Shown here: positions 53,703 to 62,244 of the stretch, piece after piece | How positions within the stretch are numbered: position 1 is the stretch's first letter | Layout of the letters: every line of letters begins with the position of its first letter | Source: Anaerostipes sp. | Lineage (GTDB): Bacteria; Bacillota; Clostridia; Lachnospirales; Lachnospiraceae | Assembly (NCBI RefSeq): GCF_018381315.1 | Contig: NZ_JAGZSD010000015.1 | Location: forward strand, 19,722-83,721 | Direction of reading: 5' to 3' | DNA length: 64,000 bases | Translations under genes and position numbers: made by a program | The notes under the pieces: generated by a model | What the model saw: only the letters and a program-made list of their open reading frames with translations | Told to the model about the DNA's origin: nothing | The model's database searches: none

Positions 53703-55130
53703 ATGGAAGCAGTTCTTACAATACTGAAATCAATTATCGACAACTTCGGATCAGCTATTATCGTACCATTTATTATTTTTATCATTGCATTGATATTTAA
53801 AGTAAAAGTTCAGAAAGCATTTTTATCGGCACTTTATGCAGGTGTATCCCTGATGGGATTTACCTTAATCCTGGGTGCATTTACACCGATCATCACACCG
53901 ATGGTCAAGAATATGTCACAGGTTATGGCAGGGGTCACAGGGGTTAATTTAAATACCTTTGATGTAGGATGGCAGGCCACCTCCGTGGTTGCCTTTGCAA
54001 CCAGCGCAGGCATGATTTATCTGGGACTGGGAATCCTTCTGCAGACGATCCTGTTTCTTGTGAAGTGGACCAATATTTTTCAGCCGTCCGATCTTTGGAA
54101 TAACTATTCATACATTGTCTGGGGAGCTATGGTTATTTTTAAAACTCATAATTTCCTTCTCGGAATCGCGTGTATGATCCTTTTAAATCTGTACAGCCTT
54201 CTTATATCAGAGTTAGTTGCCAAGCGGTGGTCCAAGTATTATAACTATCCGAACTGTACGATCATTGCCATGCACAATGTGGAACCTGCGATTTTTGCGA
54301 TTTTGTTTGATCCGGTTTTAAATAAGCTTGGGTTCAGCAAATTAAAGCTCAATCCCAAATCGATTGAAAAGAAAATCGGATTCCTGGGAGAGCCAATGAC
54401 ACTTGGATTTTTCCTCGGAATGTTTATCGGTATCCTTGGAAGTGTGAATAAACTGGGAACCATAGCAGGATGGGGAGATATTTTGGAAGCTGCGATTGCA
54501 ACCAGTGCCGTTATGGCCATCTTTCCTAAAATCGCCAGCATGTTTGCCCAGGCATTTGCACCGATCACAGAAGCGGCAAGAAAATTTATGGGCAAGGCAG
54601 GAGACAGGGAATGGTATATTGCAGTCAATGATGCTGTGGGATATGGAGAACCTGCAACTCTTACAAGCGGGCTTCTGCTGATCCCGATTATGATCGTAGT
54701 CTCTACCATCCTTCCGGGCAACCAGGTGCTTCCGGTTGTGGATCTCCTGGCAATCCCATACATGGTGCAGGGTCTGGTAGCAGTTTATAAAGGGAACATG
54801 TCCAAGATTCTTGTGGCAGGAACAATCTGGTTCAGCTTAGGCCTTTTGATGTGCACCTATACAGCTCCGTTGTTTACACAGGTGGCAATGTCCGCAGGCT
54901 TTGCGATTCCGGCAGGAGCAGCCATGATTACCAGTTTTAACATTCTTGGAAAACCAATGCTTGGTTTTGTCTTCCTGGCTTTCCTCTCCGGAAATCCTGT
55001 CTTTATCGCCATAGCAGTGGCAGTTTATGCGGCAATGTTTGCAGTATTTAAATTAAAAAACAAGGAGATCGTAGCTTACTTAGACCGTCAGGCAGAGAAA
55101 AATGAATCAGTGGAAGAAGCAGGGGTGTAG
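53703..55130 (+). CDS. PTS EIIC permease, galactitol family
   Basis: 475 residues, about 10-12 hydrophobic segments. Galactitol-type EIIC (GatC family), with the conserved AVGYGEPATLTSG and YTAPLFTQVA loops and a basic tail (YLDRQAEKNES). GGAGG precedes the ATG. GatABC-type systems in Firmicutes carry galactitol or pentitols such as arabitol, ribitol and xylitol. The following araM-araD-araL-like genes favour a pentitol or a related five-carbon substrate. Confidence 0.9.
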   Translation: MEAVLTILKSIIDNFGSAIIVPFIIFIIALIFKVKVQKAFLSALYAGVSLMGFTLILGAFTPIITPMVKNMSQVMAGVTGVNLNTFDVGWQATSVVAFATSAGMIYLGLGILLQTILFLVKWTNIFQPSDLWNNYSYIVWGAMVIFKTHNFLLGIACMILLNLYSLLISELVAKRWSKYYNYPNCTIIAMHNVEPAIFAILFDPVLNKLGFSKLKLNPKSIEKKIGFLGEPMTLGFFLGMFIGILGSVNKLGTIAGWGDILEAAIATSAVMAIFPKIASMFAQAFAPITEAARKFMGKAGDREWYIAVNDAVGYGEPATLTSGLLLIPIMIVVSTILPGNQVLPVVDLLAIPYMVQGLVAVYKGNMSKILVAGTIWFSLGLLMCTYTAPLFTQVAMSAGFAIPAGAAMITSFNILGKPMLGFVFLAFLSGNPVFIAIAVAVYAAMFAVFKLKNKEIVAYLDRQAEKNESVEEAGV

Positions 55131-55133
55131 TGT

Positions 55134-56426
55134 ATGAAAGTAGATGTAAAAGAGTTTCTAAAGCCGTGCAGCTGCGGCAGAAAACATGAGATTGCAGTAG
55201 ATGATATGATTATAGAAAAAGGCGCAGTTTCAAAGCTTCCTGAGATTCTTGCAAGAGATGCATATAAGAAGTTTCAGAATATTGTAATGATCTGTGATGA
55301 AAATACATATGAAGCAGCAGGAAAAACCGTGGAACGTCTGGTACCGGGACTGAAAAAAGCAGTTCTTGACCCTGAAAACCTTCATGCCGATGAACACGGA
55401 GTGGAGGCAGCCCAAAATCAGCTTGACAGAATAGGGGACGTGGATCTGATGATTGCCGTGGGTTCTGGTACGGTTCATGACATTACAAGATACCATGCCT
55501 ATGAGAGGAAAATTCCATTCTTCTCTGTACCTACAGCAGCCAGTGTAGACGGTTATGTCTCCACGGTGGCTGCCATGACATGGCACGGGTTTAAAAAGAG
55601 TTTTACGGCTGTGTCTCCGGCTGTTGTGATCGCGGACACTGATATTTTCAGCAAAGCGCCTATGCGCCTTACTGCTTCCGGGGCTGCGGACCTGCTGGGA
55701 AAATATACGGCTCTGGCGGACTGGAAGATCACACATATTTTAACAGGGGAATATATCTGTGAAGAGATCTGTGAGATGGAATATAAAGCACTGGATGCAC
55801 TGAAAAACAGTCTTTCCGGTCTGGCACAAGGAGATGCTGCGGCTTATGAGGAGCTTATGTACGGACTTCTGCTCTCCGGCCTGGCGATGCAGATGACAGG
55901 GAACTCCCGGCCGGCTTCCGGAGCAGAGCATCATATGTCTCATCTGTGGGAGATGGAAGTGCTGAATGATTATATAGATTATTACCATGGAGAAAAGGTA
56001 GGCGTGGGGCTGATTCTGGCTTCAAAAATCTATCACAAAGCAGCAGAAAAAATGCGCAGTGAAACATTTACAGTGAAAAAATCTATGCCTGTGGAAGAGG
56101 AACTGATCCGGGTGAATTTTACCAAACTTGGTATGTATGAGTCCATCATGGAGGAAAATACACCGAATCTGCTGGAAGAGATTGATTCCAAAAAGCTTCT
56201 GGATAAAAAGAATGAGATCGCGGCTGTCATCGATGAGATCCCTTCTGCCGGGGAACTCACCGAAATGCTTGCCAAGGTGGACGGGGTCAGATCCTTAGAG
56301 GATCTTGGATTTGATGAGAGCTTCCAGGAAAAGACCGCAAGGCTGTCTCCTTATGTGAGAGCCAGAATCACTTTTATGAGGCTTCTCAAGTTTTATAGTT
56401 TTTATGAAGAAGTAATCAAGAATTAG
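55134..56426 (+). CDS. araM: AraM/EgsA-like polyol-phosphate dehydrogenase
   Basis: 430 residues. Iron-type alcohol dehydrogenase superfamily, glycerol-1-phosphate dehydrogenase branch (B. subtilis AraM, archaeal EgsA). NAD-binding DLMIAVGSGTVHDITRYHAY and FFSVPTAASVDGYVSTVAAM are diagnostic; metal ligands are the Asp in TASGAADLLGKYTA and His in SGAEHHMSHLWE and YYHGEKVGVG. AraM reduces dihydroxyacetone phosphate to glycerol 1-phosphate. Here the operon context (PTS before, AraD-like after) suggests it may instead oxidise an imported pentitol phosphate to a ketopentose phosphate; that is inference. Weak GGGGTG ribosome binding site; starts three bases after IIC. Confidence 0.85.
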   Translation: MKVDVKEFLKPCSCGRKHEIAVDDMIIEKGAVSKLPEILARDAYKKFQNIVMICDENTYEAAGKTVERLVPGLKKAVLDPENLHADEHGVEAAQNQLDRIGDVDLMIAVGSGTVHDITRYHAYERKIPFFSVPTAASVDGYVSTVAAMTWHGFKKSFTAVSPAVVIADTDIFSKAPMRLTASGAADLLGKYTALADWKITHILTGEYICEEICEMEYKALDALKNSLSGLAQGDAAAYEELMYGLLLSGLAMQMTGNSRPASGAEHHMSHLWEMEVLNDYIDYYHGEKVGVGLILASKIYHKAAEKMRSETFTVKKSMPVEEELIRVNFTKLGMYESIMEENTPNLLEEIDSKKLLDKKNEIAAVIDEIPSAGELTEMLAKVDGVRSLEDLGFDESFQEKTARLSPYVRARITFMRLLKFYSFYEEVIKN

Positions 56427-56440
56427 GGAGGGCACAAGAT

Positions 56441-57136
56441 ATGCTGGAAGAATTAAAACAGCAGGTTTATGAGGCAAATATGGAGCTTCCCGCAAAGGGG
56501 CTGGTTACCTATACCTGGGGAAACGTAAGCGGAATTGACCGTGAGCAGGGGCTGTTTGCAATCAAGCCAAGCGGTATTGCCTATGAGGACCTGAAACCAT
56601 CTGATATGGTAATTATGAATTTAAACGGAGAGCGGGTGGAGGGAGATTATCATCCGTCCTCCGATACACCGACCCATCTGGAGCTTTATAAAGCATTTCC
56701 CCAGGTGGGAGGGATTGTCCACACTCACTCTGCCTGGGCAGCCTCCTGGGCGCAGGCCGGCAGGCCGATCCCATGTTACGGAACCACACATGCAGATTAT
56801 TTTTACGGAGAGATCCCGTGTGCCAGAAGTCTGACACCGGAAGAGATCGAAACCGAATATGAGAAGAATACAGGACTTGTCATAGTTGAGACATTTCAGG
56901 GGATGAATCCATCCTATGTTCCGGGAGTGCTGTGTACAAACCACGGACCGTTTTCCTGGGGAAAGGATGCAGAGGAGGCAGTGCACAATGCTGTCGTGAT
57001 GGAAGAGGTGGCAAAAATGGCTGCCAGGACAGAGCAGCTGAAGGCAGAAGCAGCCGAGGCGCCCAAAACCATTCAGGATAAGCATTTTTTCCGGAAACAC
57101 GGACCCAATGCCTACTACGGAAACGCCGGAAAGTGA
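56441..57136 (+). CDS. araD: L-ribulose-5-phosphate 4-epimerase family (AraD/UlaF/SgbE)
   Basis: 231 residues, exactly the E. coli AraD length. Class II aldolase fold. Zn ligands His94 and His96 in GIVHTHSAWAASWA and His168 in LCTNHGPFSWG; Asp76 in SSDTPTH; Asp119 in GTTHADYFYG; C-terminal Tyr225/226 in NAYYGNAGK near the catalytic Tyr229 of E. coli. Converts L-ribulose 5-phosphate to D-xylulose 5-phosphate, which feeds phosphoketolase. GGGAGG upstream. No araA or araB is in the window. Confidence 0.92.
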   Translation: MLEELKQQVYEANMELPAKGLVTYTWGNVSGIDREQGLFAIKPSGIAYEDLKPSDMVIMNLNGERVEGDYHPSSDTPTHLELYKAFPQVGGIVHTHSAWAASWAQAGRPIPCYGTTHADYFYGEIPCARSLTPEEIETEYEKNTGLVIVETFQGMNPSYVPGVLCTNHGPFSWGKDAEEAVHNAVVMEEVAKMAARTEQLKAEAAEAPKTIQDKHFFRKHGPNAYYGNAGK

Positions 57137-57142
57137 GGGATT

Positions 57143-57925
57143 ATGTTAGAAAACATTAAGACTTTTGTGTTGGATATGGACGGAACGATTTATCTTGGAA
57201 ATGAACTGTTTCCGTTTACGAAGGACTTTCTTTCCAGAGTGGAGAATACGGGCAGAAAATTTTATTTTTTCACAAATAATTCTTCCAAGAGCCAGCAGGC
57301 CTATATTGAAAAGCTTGCAGATATGGGGATCCGCGCAGATAAGGAACAAATGATGATCTCAAGCCATGTAATGATAGAGTATCTTCAGAGGAATCATGCG
57401 GGCAGGAGTGTGTATGTGGTCGGGACTCCGTCACTGGTTAATGAATTTAAAAGGTTTGGCATACCGCTGGCAGAAGAAGACCCTGATATTGTGATATTGG
57501 GATTTGACACGACACTTACTTATGAAAAGCTGTCGAAAGCCTGCCATTATATCCGGAACGGCTGTATCTATTATGGGATCAATCCTGATTTAAACTGCCC
57601 CATGGAGGGAGGCACTTTTATACCGGACTGCGGTTCTATGGCTAAGCTTGTGGAGGCTTCGACCGGAAGATATCCGGAGTTCTTTGGGAAACCATCTGAA
57701 CATACATTGGACTATATTGTGCGGAAGACTGGATGCCGCCAGGAAGAGATCGCTGTCGTTGGAGACAGGCTCTATACAGACATTGCAGTGGCAGACGGGA
57801 GTCATGTGACATCCGTTCTTGTACTGAGCGGAGAGAGCACTGCAGAGGATGCGGAGAAAAGTAATGTAAAGCCGGATCTGATTGTGAAGGATTTAAGCGA
57901 AATCACGAAAGAACTGAATGAGTGA
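57143..57925 (+). CDS. araL: HAD-IIA sugar phosphatase, NagD/AraL type
   Basis: 260 residues. HAD motif I FVLDMDGTIYLGN, motif II FFTNNSSKS, C2 cap (VVGTPSLVNEFKRFGIPL), motif III/IV region GKPSEHTLDYIV and AVVGDRLYTDIAVA. In B. subtilis araL lies beside araM and araD and encodes a sugar-phosphate phosphatase thought to remove toxic phosphorylated intermediates; the same trio is kept here in a different order (araM-araD-araL). Ends at a terminator. Confidence 0.85.
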   Translation: MLENIKTFVLDMDGTIYLGNELFPFTKDFLSRVENTGRKFYFFTNNSSKSQQAYIEKLADMGIRADKEQMMISSHVMIEYLQRNHAGRSVYVVGTPSLVNEFKRFGIPLAEEDPDIVILGFDTTLTYEKLSKACHYIRNGCIYYGINPDLNCPMEGGTFIPDCGSMAKLVEASTGRYPEFFGKPSEHTLDYIVRKTGCRQEEIAVVGDRLYTDIAVADGSHVTSVLVLSGESTAEDAEKSNVKPDLIVKDLSEITKELNE

Positions 57926-57962
57926 AAAAGCCCCGGGCGTTTGAATGGCGTCCGGGATTTTT
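57925..57962 (+). terminator. Terminator of the PTS-ara operon
   Basis: CCCGGGCG and CGTCCGGG (one wobble) flanked by A5 and T5. It closes the unit from the PRD activator to araL. Confidence 0.88.
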
Positions 57963-58094
57963 GTGTGAAGAGAAAGAGGAAGTAAATTCTGCTCCTTTCC
58001 TTTTGCCAGATCATATGCTATCCTTTTGGGTAAAGAAAAGGTATTTAAAAATTTATCCTGCATTCGGGGATATCAGGCAGGGGGATCAGGATCT

Positions 58095-58634
58095 ATGGAA
58101 GAAAAACAGAGAATCCGTCAACAGATCAAAGAAAAAACAGAAAAGTTATCCACAGAGTATCTGCGGATGTCAGAAGAAGAGATACAGAGAAAAGTCTTAA
58201 CACTTCCGGAGTTTAAAAAGGCAGAGACTGTTTTTTGTTATGTGTCCGCAGGCAGAGAAGTATCCACAAACCAAATTTTATCCGAGTGCTTCCGGCAGGG
58301 AAAAAGAGTGGGAGTCCCGCTGTGTACGGCACCGGGTATTATGGAGGTGAGGGAGATTACCTGTATGGACCAGCTGGAGGATGGTATCTATGGTCTTAGG
58401 GAACCCAAAAGAAATACACCTCCTGTTGAAAAAAAGGAGATCGATCTGGGGATTATTCCGTGTGTTTCGGCAGATCTGTGTGGAAAACGTTTGGGACACG
58501 GAGCAGGGTATTATGACCGGTATCTGTGTGATACAGATTTTTTGAAAGTTCTTTTATGCAGAAGGAAACTGTTATGGAATGATATACCTTCCGACAGCCA
58601 TGATGTGCCAATGGATCTTGTGGTCACGGAATAA
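58095..58634 (+). CDS. 5-formyltetrahydrofolate cyclo-ligase
   Basis: 179 residues from the ATG at 58095; an earlier in-frame ATG at 58026 would add an atypical extension. ATP-dependent conversion of 5-formyl-THF to 5,10-methenyl-THF. Family motifs: KRLGHGAGYYDRYL (usually RLGYGGGYYDR), N-terminal KQRIRQQIKEK, and C-terminal SHDVPMDLVVTE. AGGAT/GGGGAT lies upstream. Common housekeeping gene (ygfA/mthfs), unlinked in function to its neighbours. Confidence 0.9.
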   Translation: MEEKQRIRQQIKEKTEKLSTEYLRMSEEEIQRKVLTLPEFKKAETVFCYVSAGREVSTNQILSECFRQGKRVGVPLCTAPGIMEVREITCMDQLEDGIYGLREPKRNTPPVEKKEIDLGIIPCVSADLCGKRLGHGAGYYDRYLCDTDFLKVLLCRRKLLWNDIPSDSHDVPMDLVVTE

Positions 58635-58674
58635 AGATGCCGTAAAAAAGAAGTCTTTGAAAAGAGGTGGAGCT

Positions 58675-59553
58675 TTGATACGATTTGATATAAACCAAAA
58701 TCTGAAAGAAGTTTTTGAAAATGGGCAGCTGCCGACGATGGTCTATATTTCCAGACAGGAGAGTACGCCGGAAAAGATCAGCCGTCCGCTCCACAGCCAT
58801 GAATCTATCTGTGAACTGCTGCTTGTATATAAAGGGACAGGTACATATCAGGTGGGGACAAATATTTATCCTATAGAAGAAGGCTGCATGGCCTATTATA
58901 ATCAGGGAGATCTTCACGAGATTGCCACTGCTGAAAAAACAAATATCGGGCATTACTGTATCGGTATTACAAATCTTTGTTTAAGGGGATTGGAGCGGAA
59001 TCAAATGGTTCCTGACGGAGGCCCTTTTATAAGGCATGCAGGTTCCCTGTTTCCGTTTCTAAAAACCATGTGCGATCAGATTTATATGATGGAGGAAATG
59101 AATCCGGCAGGGCAGCTGGCCTCACAGCTTTTCTGTGCATCTATGGTTGTCATTGCAAATCAGCTGGAAACCTTCCCCCAGGCCATGGCTGCGAAGACAG
59201 AGGAAGAAGAATTCATTTCAAGGATTCTTAATTATCTGAATGACCACTTTACAGAGGAACTCAATCTGGAAAGGATTGCTGAGGACATGCATTGTTCTGC
59301 CACTTATGTGTCTCACAGTTTTAAAAAGGCTACAGGCATGACACCGATCAATTATATTATCCGCAGGAGAATCGGGCTTGCACAGACAATGCTGATCTCT
59401 ACTGATCTTACGGCTACAGAGATTGCCACCATGGTTGGATATGACAATACCAATTACTTCAGTACGCTGTTTACGAAAACTGTTGGAATGACGCCGATCC
59501 GGTATCGGACAATGTATCTGGATAAATTGAGGGGAAGAAGGGATCAGTCATAA
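58675..59553 (+). CDS. AraC-family regulator with cupin sensor domain
   Basis: 292 residues from TTG at 58675, which has GAGGTGGAG directly upstream; an in-frame ATG at 58579 lies inside the previous gene and has no such site. N-terminal cupin-like sensor (about 30-110: RPLHSHESICELLLVYKGTG, YNQGDLHEIA). C-terminal double HTH (about 190-290: LERIAEDMHCSATYVSHSFK, ATEIATMVGYDNTNYFSTLF). Probably senses a sugar or sugar derivative. A likely target is the isomerase-dehydrogenase operon at 61295, 1.7 kb away, but two genes intervene. Confidence 0.85.
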   Translation: MIRFDINQNLKEVFENGQLPTMVYISRQESTPEKISRPLHSHESICELLLVYKGTGTYQVGTNIYPIEEGCMAYYNQGDLHEIATAEKTNIGHYCIGITNLCLRGLERNQMVPDGGPFIRHAGSLFPFLKTMCDQIYMMEEMNPAGQLASQLFCASMVVIANQLETFPQAMAAKTEEEEFISRILNYLNDHFTEELNLERIAEDMHCSATYVSHSFKKATGMTPINYIIRRRIGLAQTMLISTDLTATEIATMVGYDNTNYFSTLFTKTVGMTPIRYRTMYLDKLRGRRDQS

Positions 59554-59580
59554 AAATAGCCATATGACTGGAGGAAACCT

Positions 59581-59937
59581 ATGAAAAAAATATTATTAAC
59601 TGCAGTTGCGGTTATTTTGTTTCTATGTATATTAGTTTTTTGCAAAAAATATTTTATAAACGAAACACCTCAGGCTGATGGGGAAGTAATCAGAAACTGT
59701 AAAATATATTTATGGAAGCAGAAGCCGATAAACTTTTTTAAAATAGATTTTCAATATGTTACTGTAAGAAAAGCAGTCAAACAGGACTATGAGCAGGCCG
59801 AATCAGTTACAGCAGATGCCAAACCAGTGGAAGGAGATATAACCGTTCAGATTGGAAATACGCAGGGGAATGATTTCAGAATACTTCTACTGGATTCTGC
59901 ATCTAAAATAATAGTAGGAGAAATACCAATTAAATAA
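59581..59937 (+). CDS. Small membrane-anchored protein, unknown
   Basis: 118 residues. N-terminal hydrophobic segment (about 4-21, ILLTAVAVILFLCILVFC) is an anchor or signal; the rest is outside: KIYLWKQKPINFFKIDFQYV and a short beta-rich end (DFRILLLDSASKIIVGEIPI). GGAGG seven bases before the ATG supports it. No recognised family. More AT-rich than its neighbours. Cotranscribed with the AraC gene is possible (27-bp gap). Confidence 0.65.
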   Translation: MKKILLTAVAVILFLCILVFCKKYFINETPQADGEVIRNCKIYLWKQKPINFFKIDFQYVTVRKAVKQDYEQAESVTADAKPVEGDITVQIGNTQGNDFRILLLDSASKIIVGEIPIK

Positions 59938-59980
59938 TCAGGAAAGTTTATAGTTGAAGAAGATCCTTTGGTTATGTGAT

Positions 59981-60047
59981 ATGCCTCAGGATCTTTTTTC
60001 GTTTCATAGAAAAGTGCATCCCATGAAATAAAAAAATCCTGAGGCAT
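59981..60047. terminator. Long bidirectional terminator hairpin
   Basis: ATGCCTCAGGAT and ATCCTGAGGCAT form the outer stem, joined by A/T runs and an inner TTTCAT/ATGAAA. It lies between convergent genes. The inner part (59994-60030) resembles the first hairpin of the element at 48674-48710. Confidence 0.85.
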
Positions 60048-60060
60048 GATATAGGAGAAG

Positions 60061-60891
60061 CTATTTCTGAGCTGCAATACATATTGTTTGTCTGCCGTCT
60101 TCATATAAACTTCCTGCAATATCACCGTAAACTGTTATGCTGCTGAATCCGGCGTCCATTAATTCACTTTTTATTTCTTCCAATGTAAATGTATGTTCCC
60201 AGACATTATATAAGGAGATATCATTCTCAGTGACAACAGCGTATTGGTTTAAAAAAGTCTGATCCTCATCATAACGATAAAAGGAATGAAGCGTTAAACT
60301 TAATTTTTCACTCCAAAAGCCGTTTTCACAAATGTCCCAGTCCTTACTTTCTTTCATATCTCTATATTTTAAGGGTGTAAAAATGTCAAATAAGAAAACT
60401 CCATTAGGCAGCAAAGAGGCATAAATCTTTGATAATAATTTCTTTCTGGAAGCATGGGGAAGAACGCCCAAATCGCAGTATATAAGTGTTATTAAGTTAT
60501 ATTGGGAATAAAAATCAAACTTGGTATAGTCCCCTTTAAAATAATGAATATTTTTCTTATTTTCACAGGCAGTATTTCTTGCATAAGCAATCGATCTGCC
60601 TGAGAGATCTATGCCGGAAACATCGTAGCCATGATCATAAAACAATTCAGTATATATTCCCGGTCCGCACCCTAAATCCAGCAATGACGTATATCTTTCA
60701 GGGGGAAAAGTTTCAGATATCCATTTGACTGATGATTTTACAAATTCTATTTCTCTTGTAGCAGAATTTAAATCTTTCTTTAAATGTGCCTTAAGCATAC
60801 TCTTGGAAACGTAATCATCATCCCATATATTTTTTTCACTTTGCTCAAATAAACTTGGTTTGTTTTTTACTAGTTTCAGTAAATCTTTCAT
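60061..60891 (-). CDS. Class I SAM-dependent methyltransferase
   Basis: 276 residues from the ATG at 60891 (AAAGGA eight bases upstream). SAM-binding motif I SLLDLGCGPGIYTELF, motif II VSGIDLSGRSIAYA and post-motifs LITLIYCDLGVL and LLPNGVFLFDIFTP are clear. Substrate unknown; small-molecule methyltransferases of this type are common. The gene stands alone on the - strand. Confidence 0.85.
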   Translation of the reverse strand: MKDLLKLVKNKPSLFEQSEKNIWDDDYVSKSMLKAHLKKDLNSATREIEFVKSSVKWISETFPPERYTSLLDLGCGPGIYTELFYDHGYDVSGIDLSGRSIAYARNTACENKKNIHYFKGDYTKFDFYSQYNLITLIYCDLGVLPHASRKKLLSKIYASLLPNGVFLFDIFTPLKYRDMKESKDWDICENGFWSEKLSLTLHSFYRYDEDQTFLNQYAVVTENDISLYNVWEHTFTLEEIKSELMDAGFSSITVYGDIAGSLYEDGRQTICIAAQK

Positions 60892-61294
60892 ATGTTTTGT
60901 CCTTTCATAATCTTTTCTGCGCAACAACTAAATCTGCATTCACAGATTTTATATATGTTTGATTATTTCTGATTTCCACGTTTCATTTGTGCCGCTGATT
61001 ATACAGCAGTAAATGCGCCGGACAAAACCATCTCCTTTTTATCTGTAGTGTTTCAATTATATAGCATATGTACAGGATAGTGAAGTTTTACTATCGGTTT
61101 TTCATAAAGGATCCAGTTTTCCAATATGGCGCTTTTACGGTGCCGCAGGCCTATAATTGGGGATTGCGGGAATATACAGATCTGTTTCTTTTCTTGAAAA
61201 TCAATACAGTTTAGCAAAGGCACACACATCTTTTTTTCTCTAAAATATTAATTACAGAAAGCGATAATGAACAAACAAAACAGGAGGTTTTAAT
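60892..61294. other. 403-bp intergenic region between methyltransferase and isomerase operon
   Basis: Divergent promoter region with no credible ORF. Features seen: hairpin AAATCTG-6-CAGATTT (about 60941-60960), a TAAAAT -10-like box near 61242 and a weak cre-like AGAAAGCGATAATG at 61256-61269 just before the AGGAGG of the first operon gene. No riboswitch class recognised. Confidence 0.5.
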
Positions 61295-62221
61295 ATGAGT
61301 ATGAATATCTGCGGAGCTCCTTGCTGCTGGGGCGTGGATGATGTAAAAAATCCTTATCTGCCGCCGTGGCAGAGAGTGCTTAAGGAGGCAGGGCAGGCGG
61401 GCTACCGGGCGATTGAACTTGGACCTTACGGATATCTTCCCATTGATGTAAAAGCAGTTTCCGAAGAACTGGAAAACAATAAACTGTCAATTGTTGCAGG
61501 AACCATTTTTGATGATCTTTTAAGTGAAGAGAATTATGAAAATGTACTGAGACAGACAGAAGAAATATGCTCTCTTGTGACAAAGCTCCCGCCGCTTCCC
61601 GTACATGACGGACAGCATTTTGCCGCACCGTATATGACGATTATGGACTGGGGACATGATGAGAGAGATTATGCGGCAGGACATCCTGACAAGGCACCCC
61701 GGCTTTCCGATGATGATTGGGCCAGGATGATGAATCATATCAGGGGAATCTGCAAAAAGGCAAAAGAATACGGAGTCCGTCCGGTCATCCATCCTCATGC
61801 AGGAGGCTACATTGAATTTGCAGATGAAATTGAGGCAGTGGTAAGAGATATTCCTTATGAACTGGCAGGACTTTGCCTGGATACAGGACATCTCTATTAC
61901 TCTGGCATGGATCCGGCGGAATGGCTGAAAAAATATGCTGACCGTTTGGACTATGTTCATTTTAAAGATGTGGATGAAAAGGTTTACAGGGAAGTGCTGG
62001 GAGAACACATCCGCTTCTTTGAAGGATGTGGAAAAGGTGCCATGTGTCCGATCGGAAAAGGTGCGCTGGACTATCCGGGAATTAAGCAGGCATTAGAGGA
62101 TATAAATTATAACGGATACATTACCATTGAGCAGGAACGCGACCCGAGAAATTCTGACACCAGTCTTCGGGATGTAAAAGAAAGTGTTACATATTTAAAA
62201 AGTGTAGGATATCAGATTTAA
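61295..62221 (+). CDS. TIM-barrel sugar phosphate isomerase/epimerase, IolE-like
   Basis: 308 residues. AP endonuclease family 2 / xylose isomerase-like TIM barrel. Opens MNICGAPCCWGVDDVKNPY, similar in layout to inosose dehydratase IolE (APIGW.NDD). Metal ligands in the usual strand ends: Glu in YRAIELGPYGY and later HPHAGGYIEFAD, CLDTGHLYYSG, YVHFKDVDEKV and ITIEQERDPR. AGGAGG seven bases before the ATG. First gene of an operon with a Gfo/Idh/MocA dehydrogenase and a second barrel protein. Likely acts on inosose, a keto sugar or a 3-keto glycoside. Confidence 0.85.
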   Translation: MSMNICGAPCCWGVDDVKNPYLPPWQRVLKEAGQAGYRAIELGPYGYLPIDVKAVSEELENNKLSIVAGTIFDDLLSEENYENVLRQTEEICSLVTKLPPLPVHDGQHFAAPYMTIMDWGHDERDYAAGHPDKAPRLSDDDWARMMNHIRGICKKAKEYGVRPVIHPHAGGYIEFADEIEAVVRDIPYELAGLCLDTGHLYYSGMDPAEWLKKYADRLDYVHFKDVDEKVYREVLGEHIRFFEGCGKGAMCPIGKGALDYPGIKQALEDINYNGYITIEQERDPRNSDTSLRDVKESVTYLKSVGYQI

Positions 62222-62244
62222 ATTCATAAAAGGAGATAAAAGCT

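Noticed and set aside
61256..61269. CcpA cre site before the isomerase operon
   Set aside because: AGAAAGCGATAATG differs from the cre consensus at about three key positions, so I do not call it as a site.
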